Source: Actinomycetes bacterium (GTDB lineage: Bacteria > Actinomycetota > Acidimicrobiia > Acidimicrobiales > Palsa-688). Taken from it: a stretch of 31,972 bases of DNA. A program made the position numbers and the translations under genes. The notes under the pieces are model-generated. The model saw only the letters and a list, made by a program, of their open reading frames with translations, ran no database searches and had not been told where the DNA came from. Where the stretch lies: the NCBI GenBank assembly GCA_021816565.1, contig JAKAXN010000005.1:1-31972 (forward strand), in the 5' to 3' direction. Shown here one piece after another: positions 23,415 through 30,980 of the stretch. Positions within the stretch are counted from its first letter, which is position 1. Every line of letters begins with the position of its first letter.

Positions 23415-23654
23415 TCAGAGCTGCAGCCGGTCTGTTCGACCCTCGGTCGTCCAGTGGTCGGAGCTCAGTACCGCCCAGTCGGATGGTAGGAAGCGGTCGG
23501 CGATGAGCGAGCAGAAGTTGGCCGAATGGTTGAACGTCGAGGGGTCGACATGGCTGTAGGTCCAACAAGTCCCGATATGTATCAAGTGGCACTCTGACCG
23601 CCAGGACAAATGGTGTCGGATGTCCGCCGGCCGGCCTCCGGGATGTCCGTCCGG
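23415..23654 (-). pseudogene. Probable C-terminal gene remnant, unknown family
   Basis: This is the main content of the 387-bp gap between two divergent EPS genes. Eighty codons are open on the minus strand from just after an in-frame stop (23655-23657) to TGA at 23415. The deduced protein is rich in His, Trp, Cys and Phe and well mixed: SWRSECHLIHIGTCW, then YSHVDPSTFNHSANFC, then LIADRFLPSDWAVLSSDHW. Third-position GC is about 80 per cent, as in neighbouring real genes, unlike a typical shadow frame. No ATG is present; the only start is a TTG at 23609 without a ribosome binding site. I do not recognise the family. It looks like the 3' end of a gene whose 5' part was lost, lying 44 bp upstream of, and in the same direction as, the sugar transferase. 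Confidence 0.4.
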
Positions 23655-23715
23655 TCAGAATCTGCTGGGACTCCGTATTGCGGACCTTACGATCGACATC
23701 CATGTTCACCGCCGG

Positions 23716-23743
23716 GCCTGTCGGCCATAGCGGCCGGCAGGGC
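23716..23743. other. Stable hairpin just before the flippase start
   Basis: GCCTGTCGGCC (23716-23726) pairs with GGCCGGCAGGGC (23732-23743) through 11 bp with one bulged G and one wobble; the loop is 5 bases. It ends 14 bp before the ATG at 23758, where a ribosome binding site would be expected but none is clear. It may limit translation of the flippase or terminate leftward transcription. Confidence 0.35.
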
Positions 23744-23757
23744 TGAAGTAGCTGTGA

Positions 23758-25287
23758 ATGGGTGAACCACTCGCGACCGGCGGTGCTTCCGTCGATCGGC
23801 GGGACGGGCAGCTGACGACCGCAGCGGTCAAGGGTATGGCCTGGAGGGTCGCCTCCTTCGGAGGCAACCGCCTGGTCGTCTTCGTCTCGACGGTACTCCT
23901 GGCCCGTCTCCTCGCGCCGAAGGACTTCGGGGTCTTTGCTGCGGCGCTCGCCTTCACCCAGTATCTCGAGGTGCTCCTGGACCTGGGGACCGGTTCGTAC
24001 ATTGTCTACAGCCAGAAGAGCGTCGGCTACGACGATGATCATCTCCACGTGGCTTTCACCTACAACCTCGTCATGACATTGGCGATGACCGTCGTTGCGG
24101 TGACCTCTGCGCCGTTTACATCGGCGGCGTTCGGGGCATCGGCACATGCCGCGGTGTTCGCCGCCATGGGCGGATATCTGGCGCTACGTGGTTCCATGCA
24201 GATGAGCCGGGCCCTGATGCAGCGCGATCTGGATTTCAAGAAGATGGTGGTCCTCGAGCTGTCCGGAGCGATTGTGAGAGCCGGCCTATCCGTGGCGCTG
24301 GCCCTGGACAACTTCGGTGTGTGGTCGATCGTGATCGGACTGCTGGCTGGCCAGATGGTGAGCACCACTGCTGGGTGGCTGCTCGTGCGGTACCGGCCCC
24401 GTATCAGGTTCGACTGGGGCGCCGGGCGGGTGATGATGGGGTTCGGCGCCAAGTCCGCTGCTATGAACATCCTGACCGAGTTGGCTCTCAACGGCGACTA
24501 CCTGATCGTCGGCACCATGCTCGGGCCAACCGCCTTGGGCGTCTACACCATGGCCTACCGGGTGCCGGAACTGGTCATCAACAATCTGTTCTGGGTGTTT
24601 TCCGAGGTGGCCTATCCGGTCTACTCGAAAGCCCGGATCGCCGGCCAGGACATGTTGAGGCGGGCCATGCTGAAGGCGCTCCGGCTCACGACCGTGTACG
24701 GTTTCTCCGCCGGGGTGGGGCTGGCCCTCGTGGCCAGGGACTGCGTGCTGGTCCTGTTCGGTGCCAGCTGGAGCGGTGCTATTCCGGCGATGACCGTTCT
24801 GGGCCTGGCATCGGCAGTCGCAGCGACCGGGTACGCCAACGGTCCGCTGTTCCCGGCTCTGGGCAAGCCTGGGAGCCTGCTGGTGGTGAACGTGCCGCTG
24901 ACGGCGATCCGTATGGGCGGATTTGCAGTGGCGGCTCAATACGGGCTCGTCTGGGTGGCGGTGGTTCACCTGGCCACCAATGTGGGTCAAGCAGTGGTTC
25001 GCTTCGAGATGGCCAACCGCTTCATCGGGTCCTCGTGGCCACAGACTCTCAGGGCCATGGGGCCCGGGTTGTCCGTCGGGGTAATGGTGACCCTGTTCGC
25101 TCTGCCGGCCCGGCTGCTCATGGCGCCTGGGGCGGGGGCCTTGGTCACCATCGTCGCCCTGGGGGTCGTCGGTGCCCTGGTGGGCCTGGCGATCTCTGAT
25201 CGCCAGGCGTTCTCCGAGATCCGTGGCCTGCTCGGTGAGCTCGGCGAGGGTCGCTCATCCGAGGCCCAGCCTGCTGCCGAGGGCTGA
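23758..25287 (+). CDS. Wzx-type polysaccharide flippase (MOP/PST family)
   Basis: 509 residues from ATG 23758; an internal ATG at 23836 lies directly before the first helix and is a possible alternative. The start of the conserved part reads AVKGMAWRVASFGGNRLVVF, then VLLARLLAPKDFGVFAAALA and LEVLLDLGTGSYIVYSQ, the classic opening of the polysaccharide-transport (RfbX/TuaB-like) group. About 12-14 membrane helices span the protein. Further marks are ALMQRDLDFKKMVVLELSG and LGPTALGVYTMAYRVPELVI. The protein moves undecaprenyl-linked repeat units from the inner to the outer face of the membrane, feeding the polymerase at 16264-18393. The last 25 residues are hydrophilic. It is divergent from the sugar transferase and is followed by another glycosyltransferase 137 bp downstream. 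Confidence 0.92.
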   Translation: MGEPLATGGASVDRRDGQLTTAAVKGMAWRVASFGGNRLVVFVSTVLLARLLAPKDFGVFAAALAFTQYLEVLLDLGTGSYIVYSQKSVGYDDDHLHVAFTYNLVMTLAMTVVAVTSAPFTSAAFGASAHAAVFAAMGGYLALRGSMQMSRALMQRDLDFKKMVVLELSGAIVRAGLSVALALDNFGVWSIVIGLLAGQMVSTTAGWLLVRYRPRIRFDWGAGRVMMGFGAKSAAMNILTELALNGDYLIVGTMLGPTALGVYTMAYRVPELVINNLFWVFSEVAYPVYSKARIAGQDMLRRAMLKALRLTTVYGFSAGVGLALVARDCVLVLFGASWSGAIPAMTVLGLASAVAATGYANGPLFPALGKPGSLLVVNVPLTAIRMGGFAVAAQYGLVWVAVVHLATNVGQAVVRFEMANRFIGSSWPQTLRAMGPGLSVGVMVTLFALPARLLMAPGAGALVTIVALGVVGALVGLAISDRQAFSEIRGLLGELGEGRSSEAQPAAEG

Positions 25288-25335
25288 GCCGGGCGGCCCT
25301 GTTCGGAGGCGGGCGGTCCTGGCAGTGATACAGAC

Positions 25336-25355
25336 ATCGACGCCTAATCGTCGAT
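25336..25355. promoter_or_regulatory. Perfect 7-bp inverted repeat between flippase and glycosyltransferase
   Basis: ATCGACG (25336-25342) and CGTCGAT (25349-25355) with a 6-bp spacer (CCTAAT), followed by a smaller GGGT-AA-ACCC element. It is in the 137-bp gap upstream of the ATG at 25425. It could be an operator, or a weak terminator for the flippase gene; no T tract follows. Confidence 0.3.
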
Positions 25356-25424
25356 GGGGTAAACCCTCTGGAGGATCCGGCAGATCCCGCGGATCGAGAA
25401 GGGTCGGCCGTTCATGCTCGGCCC

Positions 25425-26747
25425 ATGCCTGTCCGAGCCGGCTCGCTCAGAGTCCTAGTGGTGGCCAGTCGCGATCCGGGCGGTCGCCAGAGCGGACGTA
25501 AGGCCGTCATATCCACCATCGTGAGGTCGCTGCTCGGCCTCGGCCACGAGGTGGAGGTGGCTGCCGTCGGGCCGGCCCCGTTCGCTCCCTCCCCGTGGGG
25601 AGATGCCGTCCCGGTCCATCGCCTCCGCCCGCCTGGCCCGGCGCAGATCGCCGCCAATGTCGCATGGCGGGCCAGCCGGGCCAGGCTGAGTTTGAACGAG
25701 TGCCTCTTCTACAGCCGGCGCTTGAAGGCCGAGGTGGCCGCCCTGGCCGCTCGCGTCGGAGCCGACCTGGTCGTGGCCGACATGATCCGGACCTACGAAC
25801 TGGCTTCGTCGACGGGCCTGCCGGTCGTGCTCGACCTCGACGACCTTCTGTCGGAGCGGTACCTCCAGACCGGGAAGGCCGATCCGGATACCGTCGTCGG
25901 ATACTTCGCCGGCTACCTTCCCGGCTCCCTCCGCCGGCCGGCCGCTCTCGTAGCGTCCCGCCTGCTCTCGGTGGAGGCGGCCCTGTTGTCGCGTCGGGAG
26001 GTGGAGGCCGCCTCCCAGGCGGCGGTCACCTGCCTGGTCTCGGCCGTCGAGGCCGACCGCCTGTCGCAACGGGTGCACCGCAGCGTCCAGTGGGCGCCCA
26101 TGGCGGCGCCGGTGGGCGCCTGGCCCGTGGAAGGAGACGGCGCGCCGGGCGTGGTGTTCGTAGGGGGTATGGACTACGCCGCCAACCGGGAGGCCGTGGG
26201 ATGGTACCGGGATGCGGTCATCCCCGAGCTCGCCGCACTGGGCTGCGGCGACGTCGTCATGGATGTGATCGGCCACTGTCCCGACGACGTGGCCAGGAAG
26301 CTGTCTTCGGAGCGGATCCGGTTCCTCGGCTACGTGCCTGACCTGGCTTCAGCCCTTCGGGGCTACCGGGTGGCGGTGGCTCCCGTCGTTTCCGGCACCG
26401 GGATCAAGACCAAGGTGCTCGAGGCGATGGGACTCGGTCTGTGCGTCGTCTCCACCCCCCTCGGTGTGTCGGGACTGCCCGCCGCCCATGGGCAGGAGGT
26501 CCTGGTCGGGGAGTCGGCCGCGGAATTCGCCGCCTCAGTGGCCGAGGCCTGGACGAATCCGTCCCGCTCCACCGAGATGGGGGAGCGGGCCCGCAGCCTG
26601 GTGGAAGAGCATTTCTCCTTCCGGGCCTCGCAGTACCGCTGGGACAGGATCCTGCAGGCGGTGGAGGATCGGGTGTGTCAACCGATCGCCGCCGCGAGGC
26701 CGGAACCTCGGATCAGGCTTGCGGTGACTCTGCAGTCAGGGCGTTGA
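25425..26747 (+). CDS. GT4-type glycosyltransferase, EPS locus
   Basis: 440 residues from ATG 25425. The N-terminal lobe opens [20 protein letters not shown] and contains [15 protein letters not shown], an Asp-rich stretch seen in the GT4 group that also has 'VFVG.MDY..N..AV.WF' in the second lobe. That hallmark is present as [20 protein letters not shown]. It is followed by [20 protein letters not shown] and the donor site [20 protein letters not shown], then [20 protein letters not shown]. The glutamate in KVLEAMG fits the donor-ribose contact. The protein is soluble or peripheral and adds a sugar to the repeat unit. It is the last gene of the EPS block; its final 12 codons overlap the end of rpsT on the opposite strand by 35 bp. 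Confidence 0.9.
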   Translation: MPVRAGSLRVLVVASRDPGGRQSGRKAVISTIVRSLLGLGHEVEVAAVGPAPFAPSPWGDAVPVHRLRPPGPAQIAANVAWRASRARLSLNECLFYSRRLKAEVAALAARVGADLVVADMIRTYELASSTGLPVVLDLDDLLSERYLQTGKADPDTVVGYFAGYLPGSLRRPAALVASRLLSVEAALLSRREVEAASQAAVTCLVSAVEADRLSQRVHRSVQWAPMAAPVGAWPVEGDGAPGVVFVGGMDYAANREAVGWYRDAVIPELAALGCGDVVMDVIGHCPDDVARKLSSERIRFLGYVPDLASALRGYRVAVAPVVSGTGIKTKVLEAMGLGLCVVSTPLGVSGLPAAHGQEVLVGESAAEFAASVAEAWTNPSRSTEMGERARSLVEEHFSFRASQYRWDRILQAVEDRVCQPIAAARPEPRIRLAVTLQSGR

Positions 26748-26991
26748 TCCGCCGGACCAGGCGGGACTTGCGGTTGGCCGCCTGATTCTTGTGGATGATG
26801 CCCCGAGCCGCGGCCTTGTCCAGGCGCTTGACCGCCATGCGCAGATCCTCGAGCGCTCCCTCCGTACCCGAGGTCGCCGAGCTGACGGCGGTCTTGATGC
26901 GGGTCTTGACCTCGGAGCGGGCGGCCTTGTTGCGGAGGCGGGCCTTCTCGTTGGTGCGGTTGCGCTTGATCTGGCTTTTGATGTTGGCCAC
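26713..26991 (-). CDS. rpsT: 30S ribosomal protein S20
   Basis: 92 residues from GTG 26991, with AGGTGG about 13 bases upstream. The sequence is unmistakable: [18 protein letters not shown] at the start, [15 protein letters not shown] in the middle, and [20 protein letters not shown] at the end. S20 binds 16S rRNA early in assembly of the small subunit, at the base of the body. Length is normal (85-92). The gene marks the return to core chromosome; rpsT near lepA and hrcA is a common bacterial order. Its 3' end overlaps the last glycosyltransferase gene. It is preceded on the same strand by an acetyltransferase gene 37 bp upstream, so it may be co-transcribed, but a growth-controlled promoter inside that gene is likely. 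Confidence 0.97.
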   Translation of the reverse strand: MANIKSQIKRNRTNEKARLRNKAARSEVKTRIKTAVSSATSGTEGALEDLRMAVKRLDKAAARGIIHKNQAANRKSRLVRRINALTAESPQA

Positions 26992-27028
26992 TGACGTTCA
27001 ATCCACCTGACTAGGGAACCGGTCGATG

Positions 27029-27694
27029 TTAGCAGCCCGCTCCATCGTCGGGCGAGGCGGGCCGGGGCCGGTCCCCGGGTCCCGGTATCACCCGGGCGGG
27101 GATGCCGACCGCGGTGGCCCCGGCCGGCACGTCGCAGACGACGACGGCGTTGGCCCCGATGAGGGCCCCGTCGCCGATGGTGATGGCTCCCAGGATCTTG
27201 GCCCCGGCCCCGATGAAGACCCCGTCGCCGATGATCGGGCGACGGTCGCTGTGGTAGTCCCACCCGACGGTCACGCCCTGGTGGACCTGCAGGTCGGCAC
27301 CGATCCGCTCGGCCGAGAGGATGGTCGACTGGCCGTGGGAGATGAACAGGCCGGGCCCGATCGGTGTGCCGCTCAGATCCACCCCGGGCACCCCCTTCCA
27401 GAAGTGCCGGGCCAGTCGGCCGGCCAGCGCCCCGGCCGGGTTCCCGGCCGCCAGCCGGTGGTAGTACACCGTGCGGAACTCCGGGAAGGCGAACAGCAGC
27501 CGGGCCAGCATCCGCGACCGGTCGGTCACCCACAGCAGCTCGGCCCAGCGTTCGCAGTCCGCGTCGATGGTCTCCTGCTGATCGGTCAGCTGGTAGGTCC
27601 ACAGCAGCGGGAACACCGCCAGGGACCGCCAGCTGTCGATGCGGGGCATCACCCACGCGGCCGGCCCGTCCAGCCGGCGGCCCCACCGGGTCAC
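27029..27694 (-). CDS. Serine-acetyltransferase-like / EPS-type hexapeptide O-acetyltransferase
   Basis: 221 residues from GTG 27694, which overlaps the stop of the preceding kinase-like gene (GTGA); an ATG at 27649 is an alternative. The N-terminal half is helical (WAELLWVTDRSRMLARLLF, then FPEFRTVYYHRL). The C-terminal half is a left-handed beta-helix: GTPIGPGLFISHGQSTIL (109-126), IGADLQVHQGVTVGWDY (131-147), then IGDGVFIGAGAKILGAITIG and VVVCDVPAGATAVGIPARVI. The active-site His is in ISHGQ, where true CysE enzymes have 'DHG'. The Ser-His-Gly form is seen in WcaB-like EPS acetyltransferases, so both serine acetylation (cysteine synthesis) and glycan O-acetylation are open. Acetyl-CoA is the donor in either case. 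Position next to the EPS block favours glycan modification slightly. Confidence 0.82.
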   Translation of the reverse strand: MTRWGRRLDGPAAWVMPRIDSWRSLAVFPLLWTYQLTDQQETIDADCERWAELLWVTDRSRMLARLLFAFPEFRTVYYHRLAAGNPAGALAGRLARHFWKGVPGVDLSGTPIGPGLFISHGQSTILSAERIGADLQVHQGVTVGWDYHSDRRPIIGDGVFIGAGAKILGAITIGDGALIGANAVVVCDVPAGATAVGIPARVIPGPGDRPRPASPDDGAGC

Positions 27695-28308
27695 TGGTTG
27701 CGGCGGAAGTAGGCGGCGGCCGCCGCCATGACCACCTCGATGGTGCCGTCCACCCCGAGGGTGGGGGAGTCCAGGACCAGGTGGTACAGCCTCGGGTCGG
27801 CCGGGTCGCGGCGGTACAGGCGCTTGACGAACAGGGTCCGGGCCCGGTCGGTCTGGCCCTGCCGGCGGGCCGCGTCGTCGCGGTCCAGGCTCTCGATCTC
27901 GGCGGCCAGGGCGATCCGGTCCTCGGCCGGCCCGTCGAGGCGCACGTGCAGGGTCCGGGGCCGCCCGGCCAGGACCACCGCCGCGGCCCGGCCCAGCACC
28001 ACCGCCGGGGAGCCGGCCCGGAGATGGGTGAGCGCGGCCTCGGTCCTGGCCCGTATCTCCTCGTCCTCGTCGAGCTGGGGGTCCGGGCCGATGATGGCTC
28101 CGACGGTGGCGGCCCGGGCGAAGTAGCTGAGGAAGCGCCCCGTCGGGGTGTGCTCCTGCTCGCCGGCCACCAGTCCCTCCTGCGAACCGGCGTCCTCGGT
28201 CATGTCGGCGCTGATCAACCGGTCCACGAAAGGCAGGCCTAGAAGCGACGCCAACCGGGGAGCGATGATGCTGCCCCCGGCGCCGTAGGTCGCCGATATG
28301 GTGACCAC
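27691..28308 (-). CDS. Cytidylate-kinase-like P-loop protein
   Basis: 205 residues from GTG 28308, the only plausible start near the conserved N-terminus; there is no ATG, and the frame continues upstream into DNA that is antisense to lepA. The first residues form the nucleotide-binding loop [20 protein letters not shown], an ATYGAGGS variant of the P-loop typical of the 'cytidylate kinase-like family' (Cytidylate_kin2), not of true Cmk. Further marks are [37 protein letters not shown] (hydrophobic strand plus basic helix), [20 protein letters not shown] and [17 protein letters not shown]. The substrate of this family is not established; phosphorylation of a small molecule is presumed. It is coupled to the acetyltransferase gene by a 4-bp overlap. 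Confidence 0.78.
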   Translation of the reverse strand: MVTISATYGAGGSIIAPRLASLLGLPFVDRLISADMTEDAGSQEGLVAGEQEHTPTGRFLSYFARAATVGAIIGPDPQLDEDEEIRARTEAALTHLRAGSPAVVLGRAAAVVLAGRPRTLHVRLDGPAEDRIALAAEIESLDRDDAARRQGQTDRARTLFVKRLYRRDPADPRLYHLVLDSPTLGVDGTIEVVMAAAAAYFRRNQ

Positions 28309-28491
28309 CGGCTCGTATCTGGTCCCCGTGCTGTTCGCGATGGGACAAACAGTACGCGAGCCGGCCGGCCGGCCCCAGTTGGGCCGGGTGGGACGGCCGC
28401 AGCCCCGCAGGGCCGGTCCAGCACCGCCGCGTGCGCCACACTGGAGGGGCAGGCAGCCGCCGCGTACCCCCCCTTTTTCCCCTGGACACCA

Positions 28492-30276
28492 GTGAACCTC
28501 GAAAAGATCCGCAACCTCAGCATCGTCGCCCACGTGGACCACGGGAAGTCCACGCTGTCGGACCGCATCCTGGAGCTCACCGGCGCGGTCGACGCCCGGG
28601 ACATGCGCGAGCAGTACCTGGACTCGATGGACATCGAGCGGGAGCGGGGCATCACCATCAAGGCCCAGAACGTGCGGGTCGAGTGGAAGGGTCACACCAT
28701 CCACCTCATCGACACGCCCGGCCACGTGGACTTCGGCTACGAGGTGAGCCGCAGCCTGGCCGCGTGCGAGGGGGTGGTACTGCTCATCGACGCCGCCCAG
28801 GGCATCGAGGCCCAGACCCTGGCCAACGCCTACCAGGCTCTCGAGCACGACCTCGAGATCGTCGCCGCGCTCAACAAGATCGACCTGCCGGCCGCCGACC
28901 CGGACCGCTACGCCGCCGAGATCGAGAAGGTCCTGGGCGTTCCGGCGGATCAGATACTGCGGATCTCGGCCAAGACCGGCGCCGGCGTGGCCGACCTGCT
29001 CGACGCCATCGTGGAGCGCATCCCGGCCCCCACCGGCGACGCCGCCGCTCCGCTCCAGGGACTGATCTTCGACTCCTACTACGACCAGTACCGCGGAGTG
29101 GTGAGTGCCATCCGGGTCATGAACGGGACCCTCGAAACCGGCTCCCGGGTGCGGTTCATGCAGACCGGCCGCACCCACGACGTGGAGGAGATCGGGGTGC
29201 GCACCCCGACCAGCGTGCCGGTCGGCTCGATCGGCCCCGGAGAGGTCGGTTACCTGATCGCCGGCATCAAAGACGTCGGGGAGGCCCGCTCCGGTGAGAC
29301 CGTCACCTCGGCCAGCCGGCCCGCCGAGAAGGCCCTGGAGGGGTACCAGGATCCCAAGCCCATGGTGTTCTGCGGGCTGTACCCGGTGGAGGGCGACGAC
29401 TTCGCCAACCTGCGGGAGGCCCTGGAGAAGCTGCGGCTCAACGACGCCTCGGTCACCTACGAACCGGAGACCTCGGGGGCCCTGGGCTTCGGGTTCCGCT
29501 GCGGCTTCCTCGGCCTCCTGCACATGGAGATAGTCCGGGAGCGCCTCGAGCGGGAGTTCGACCTGTCACTGATCGCCACCGCACCGTCGGTGGAGTACCG
29601 GGCGCACCTGACCGACGGGTCGACGGTGGAGGTCCACAACCCCTCCGAGATGCCCGAGCCGCAGAAGCTGGACTCCATCGAGGAGCCGTTCCTCCAGGCC
29701 ACCATCCTCACCCCCACCGAGTACACCGGCACCCTGATGGATCTGTGCCAGTCCCGGCGGGGGGACATGCTGCGCATGGAGTACCTGTCGCCGGAGCGGC
29801 TGGAGATGGTGTACCGCATCCCCCTGGCGGAGGTGGTCATGGACTTCTTCGACGCGTTGAAGAGCCGGACCAAGGGCTACGCCTCCCTGGACTATGAGCC
29901 GGCCGGTTGGGATCAGGCCGACCTGGTGAAGATCGACGTGCTGCTCAACGGGGTGCCCGTCGACGCGTTCTCGGCCATCGTGCACAAGGGGGCCGCCCAG
30001 GAGTACGGCCGGCGCATGACCGAGAGGTTGCGCACGCTCATTCCCCGCCAGATGTTCGACGTACCGATCCAGGCTGCGGTGGGCGGGCGGATCATCGCCC
30101 GGGAGACGGTCAAGGCCAAGCGCAAGGACGTGCTGGCCAAGTGCTACGGCGGAGACATCACCCGCAAGCGCAAGCTCCTGGAGAAGCAGAAGGAGGGCAA
30201 GAAGCGGATGAAGAACATCGGCCGCGTCGAGGTCCCCCAGGAGGCGTTCATCCAGGCCTTGCGGCTGGAGGAGTAG
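28492..30276 (+). CDS. lepA: Translation elongation factor 4 (LepA)
   Basis: 594 residues from GTG 28492. GTPase marks: G1 AHVDHGKST (13-21), switch region [16 protein letters not shown]3 [16 protein letters not shown]4 ALNKIDLP, G5-like RISAKTGAG. The LepA-specific C-terminal part is present: [18 protein letters not shown], then [21 protein letters not shown] split over domain III, and the C-terminal [21 protein letters not shown]. The full length matches the family (about 600). LepA is a ribosome-associated GTPase linked to back-translocation and 30S biogenesis. The upstream Shine-Dalgarno sequence is weak, and a short T-rich stretch precedes the start. The 3' end overlaps a convergent gene by 29 bp. 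Confidence 0.97.
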   Translation: MNLEKIRNLSIVAHVDHGKSTLSDRILELTGAVDARDMREQYLDSMDIERERGITIKAQNVRVEWKGHTIHLIDTPGHVDFGYEVSRSLAACEGVVLLIDAAQGIEAQTLANAYQALEHDLEIVAALNKIDLPAADPDRYAAEIEKVLGVPADQILRISAKTGAGVADLLDAIVERIPAPTGDAAAPLQGLIFDSYYDQYRGVVSAIRVMNGTLETGSRVRFMQTGRTHDVEEIGVRTPTSVPVGSIGPGEVGYLIAGIKDVGEARSGETVTSASRPAEKALEGYQDPKPMVFCGLYPVEGDDFANLREALEKLRLNDASVTYEPETSGALGFGFRCGFLGLLHMEIVRERLEREFDLSLIATAPSVEYRAHLTDGSTVEVHNPSEMPEPQKLDSIEEPFLQATILTPTEYTGTLMDLCQSRRGDMLRMEYLSPERLEMVYRIPLAEVVMDFFDALKSRTKGYASLDYEPAGWDQADLVKIDVLLNGVPVDAFSAIVHKGAAQEYGRRMTERLRTLIPRQMFDVPIQAAVGGRIIARETVKAKRKDVLAKCYGGDITRKRKLLEKQKEGKKRMKNIGRVEVPQEAFIQALRLEE

Positions 30277-30907
30277 CCGCCTCGGCGGACTGCCACAGTT
30301 GCTCGATGTCGGCCCGCCCGGTCGGCTGCAGCAGGGCCACCGTGGCCTCGCCGGCGGCGAGGATCCGCAGGTCCGGGCACAGGTAGGGCACCTGTCTGCG
30401 CTCGCACCACTCGAGCGTGCGCCGCGACGCCGGGTACGGTCCCCGCACGGCCGCGACCGACCCCAGCGCCGATACCGAGGTGGAGGCCGTCACCACCACC
30501 CCGGCCGGGAGCGGCTGGTCCGCGGTCCTGGCCTCGTCGAGCATCGCGGCCTCCACCAGGACGACCGCCACCCGGTCGGCCAGCCGCCGGCCCAGCCGCC
30601 GGGCGCTGACCTGCAGTGCCGCGGCCGGGTCCGCACCGGTCAGGCGCAGGACCAGGACCACCTCGTCGGGGTCGGGGTCGGCGTCGCGTACCAGGTCGGC
30701 CCAGGGACCGAACGGGGCCGGCACCTCGATCAGCCGGATCCCGAGTTCCAGGGCCCGCTCGATGGTCCGCACCGCGGCGGCCCGCCGTCCCGGCTCCCCC
30801 CACATCCCGGTGGTGCGCAGGGCCGCGGTGGACAGCCCCACCCGCCCGGCGGTGAACGCCCCGATCCGGACCGGAGCGGACCAGTCCGGGGTGGCCGCCA
30901 TCCTCAT
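30248..30907 (-). CDS. Aldo/keto-reductase-like protein lacking the catalytic tetrad
   Basis: 219 residues from ATG 30907 (ATG 30901 is nearly equal). The pattern follows the aldo/keto reductase TIM barrel: [14 protein letters not shown] near the start, [20 protein letters not shown] corresponding to the 'A...GI...DTA..YG' strand, then [34 protein letters not shown] and a late [16 protein letters not shown]. However, the catalytic Asp-Tyr of 'DTA..YG' is replaced (EVPAPFG) and the Lys and His steps are not visible. The length is about two thirds of a normal AKR. It may be a non-catalytic relative or a protein of changed function. It is divergent from hrcA, whose CIRCE lies 46 bp from this start, and it converges on lepA with a 29-bp overlap. 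Confidence 0.62.
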   Translation of the reverse strand: MRMAATPDWSAPVRIGAFTAGRVGLSTAALRTTGMWGEPGRRAAAVRTIERALELGIRLIEVPAPFGPWADLVRDADPDPDEVVLVLRLTGADPAAALQVSARRLGRRLADRVAVVLVEAAMLDEARTADQPLPAGVVVTASTSVSALGSVAAVRGPYPASRRTLEWCERRQVPYLCPDLRILAAGEATVALLQPTGRADIEQLWQSAEAATPPAARPG

Positions 30908-30952
30908 ATTCCTACACCGGCCGCCGCCAGGTGGGGTGGATGCGGAAAGGCG

Positions 30953-30979
30953 CTGGCACTCGGTATCTTTGAGTGCCAA
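30953..30979. promoter_or_regulatory. CIRCE operator (HrcA binding site)
   Basis: CTGGCACTC (30953-30961), a 9-bp spacer, and GAGTGCCAA (30971-30979) match the CIRCE consensus TTAGCACTC-N9-GAGTGCTAA; the halves pair at 8 of 9 positions. It ends one base before the GTG start of hrcA at 30981. HrcA bound here would repress its own transcription until heat shock. TATCTT in the spacer (30964-30969) could be the -10 box. Confidence 0.88.
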
Positions 30980-30980
30980 G

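Noticed and set aside
23371..24147. Upstream extension of the sugar-transferase frame.
   Set aside because: The ATG at 23370 has a good ribosome binding site and fits the family; the extension runs antisense to the flippase gene.
27691..28308. Assignment as cytidylate kinase (cmk).
   Set aside because: The P-loop and overall pattern fit the cytidylate-kinase-like family with unknown substrate, not true Cmk.
28309..29523. Upstream extension of the cytidylate-kinase-like frame.
   Set aside because: It runs antisense through the conserved GTPase part of lepA; the conserved kinase N-terminus begins at 28308.
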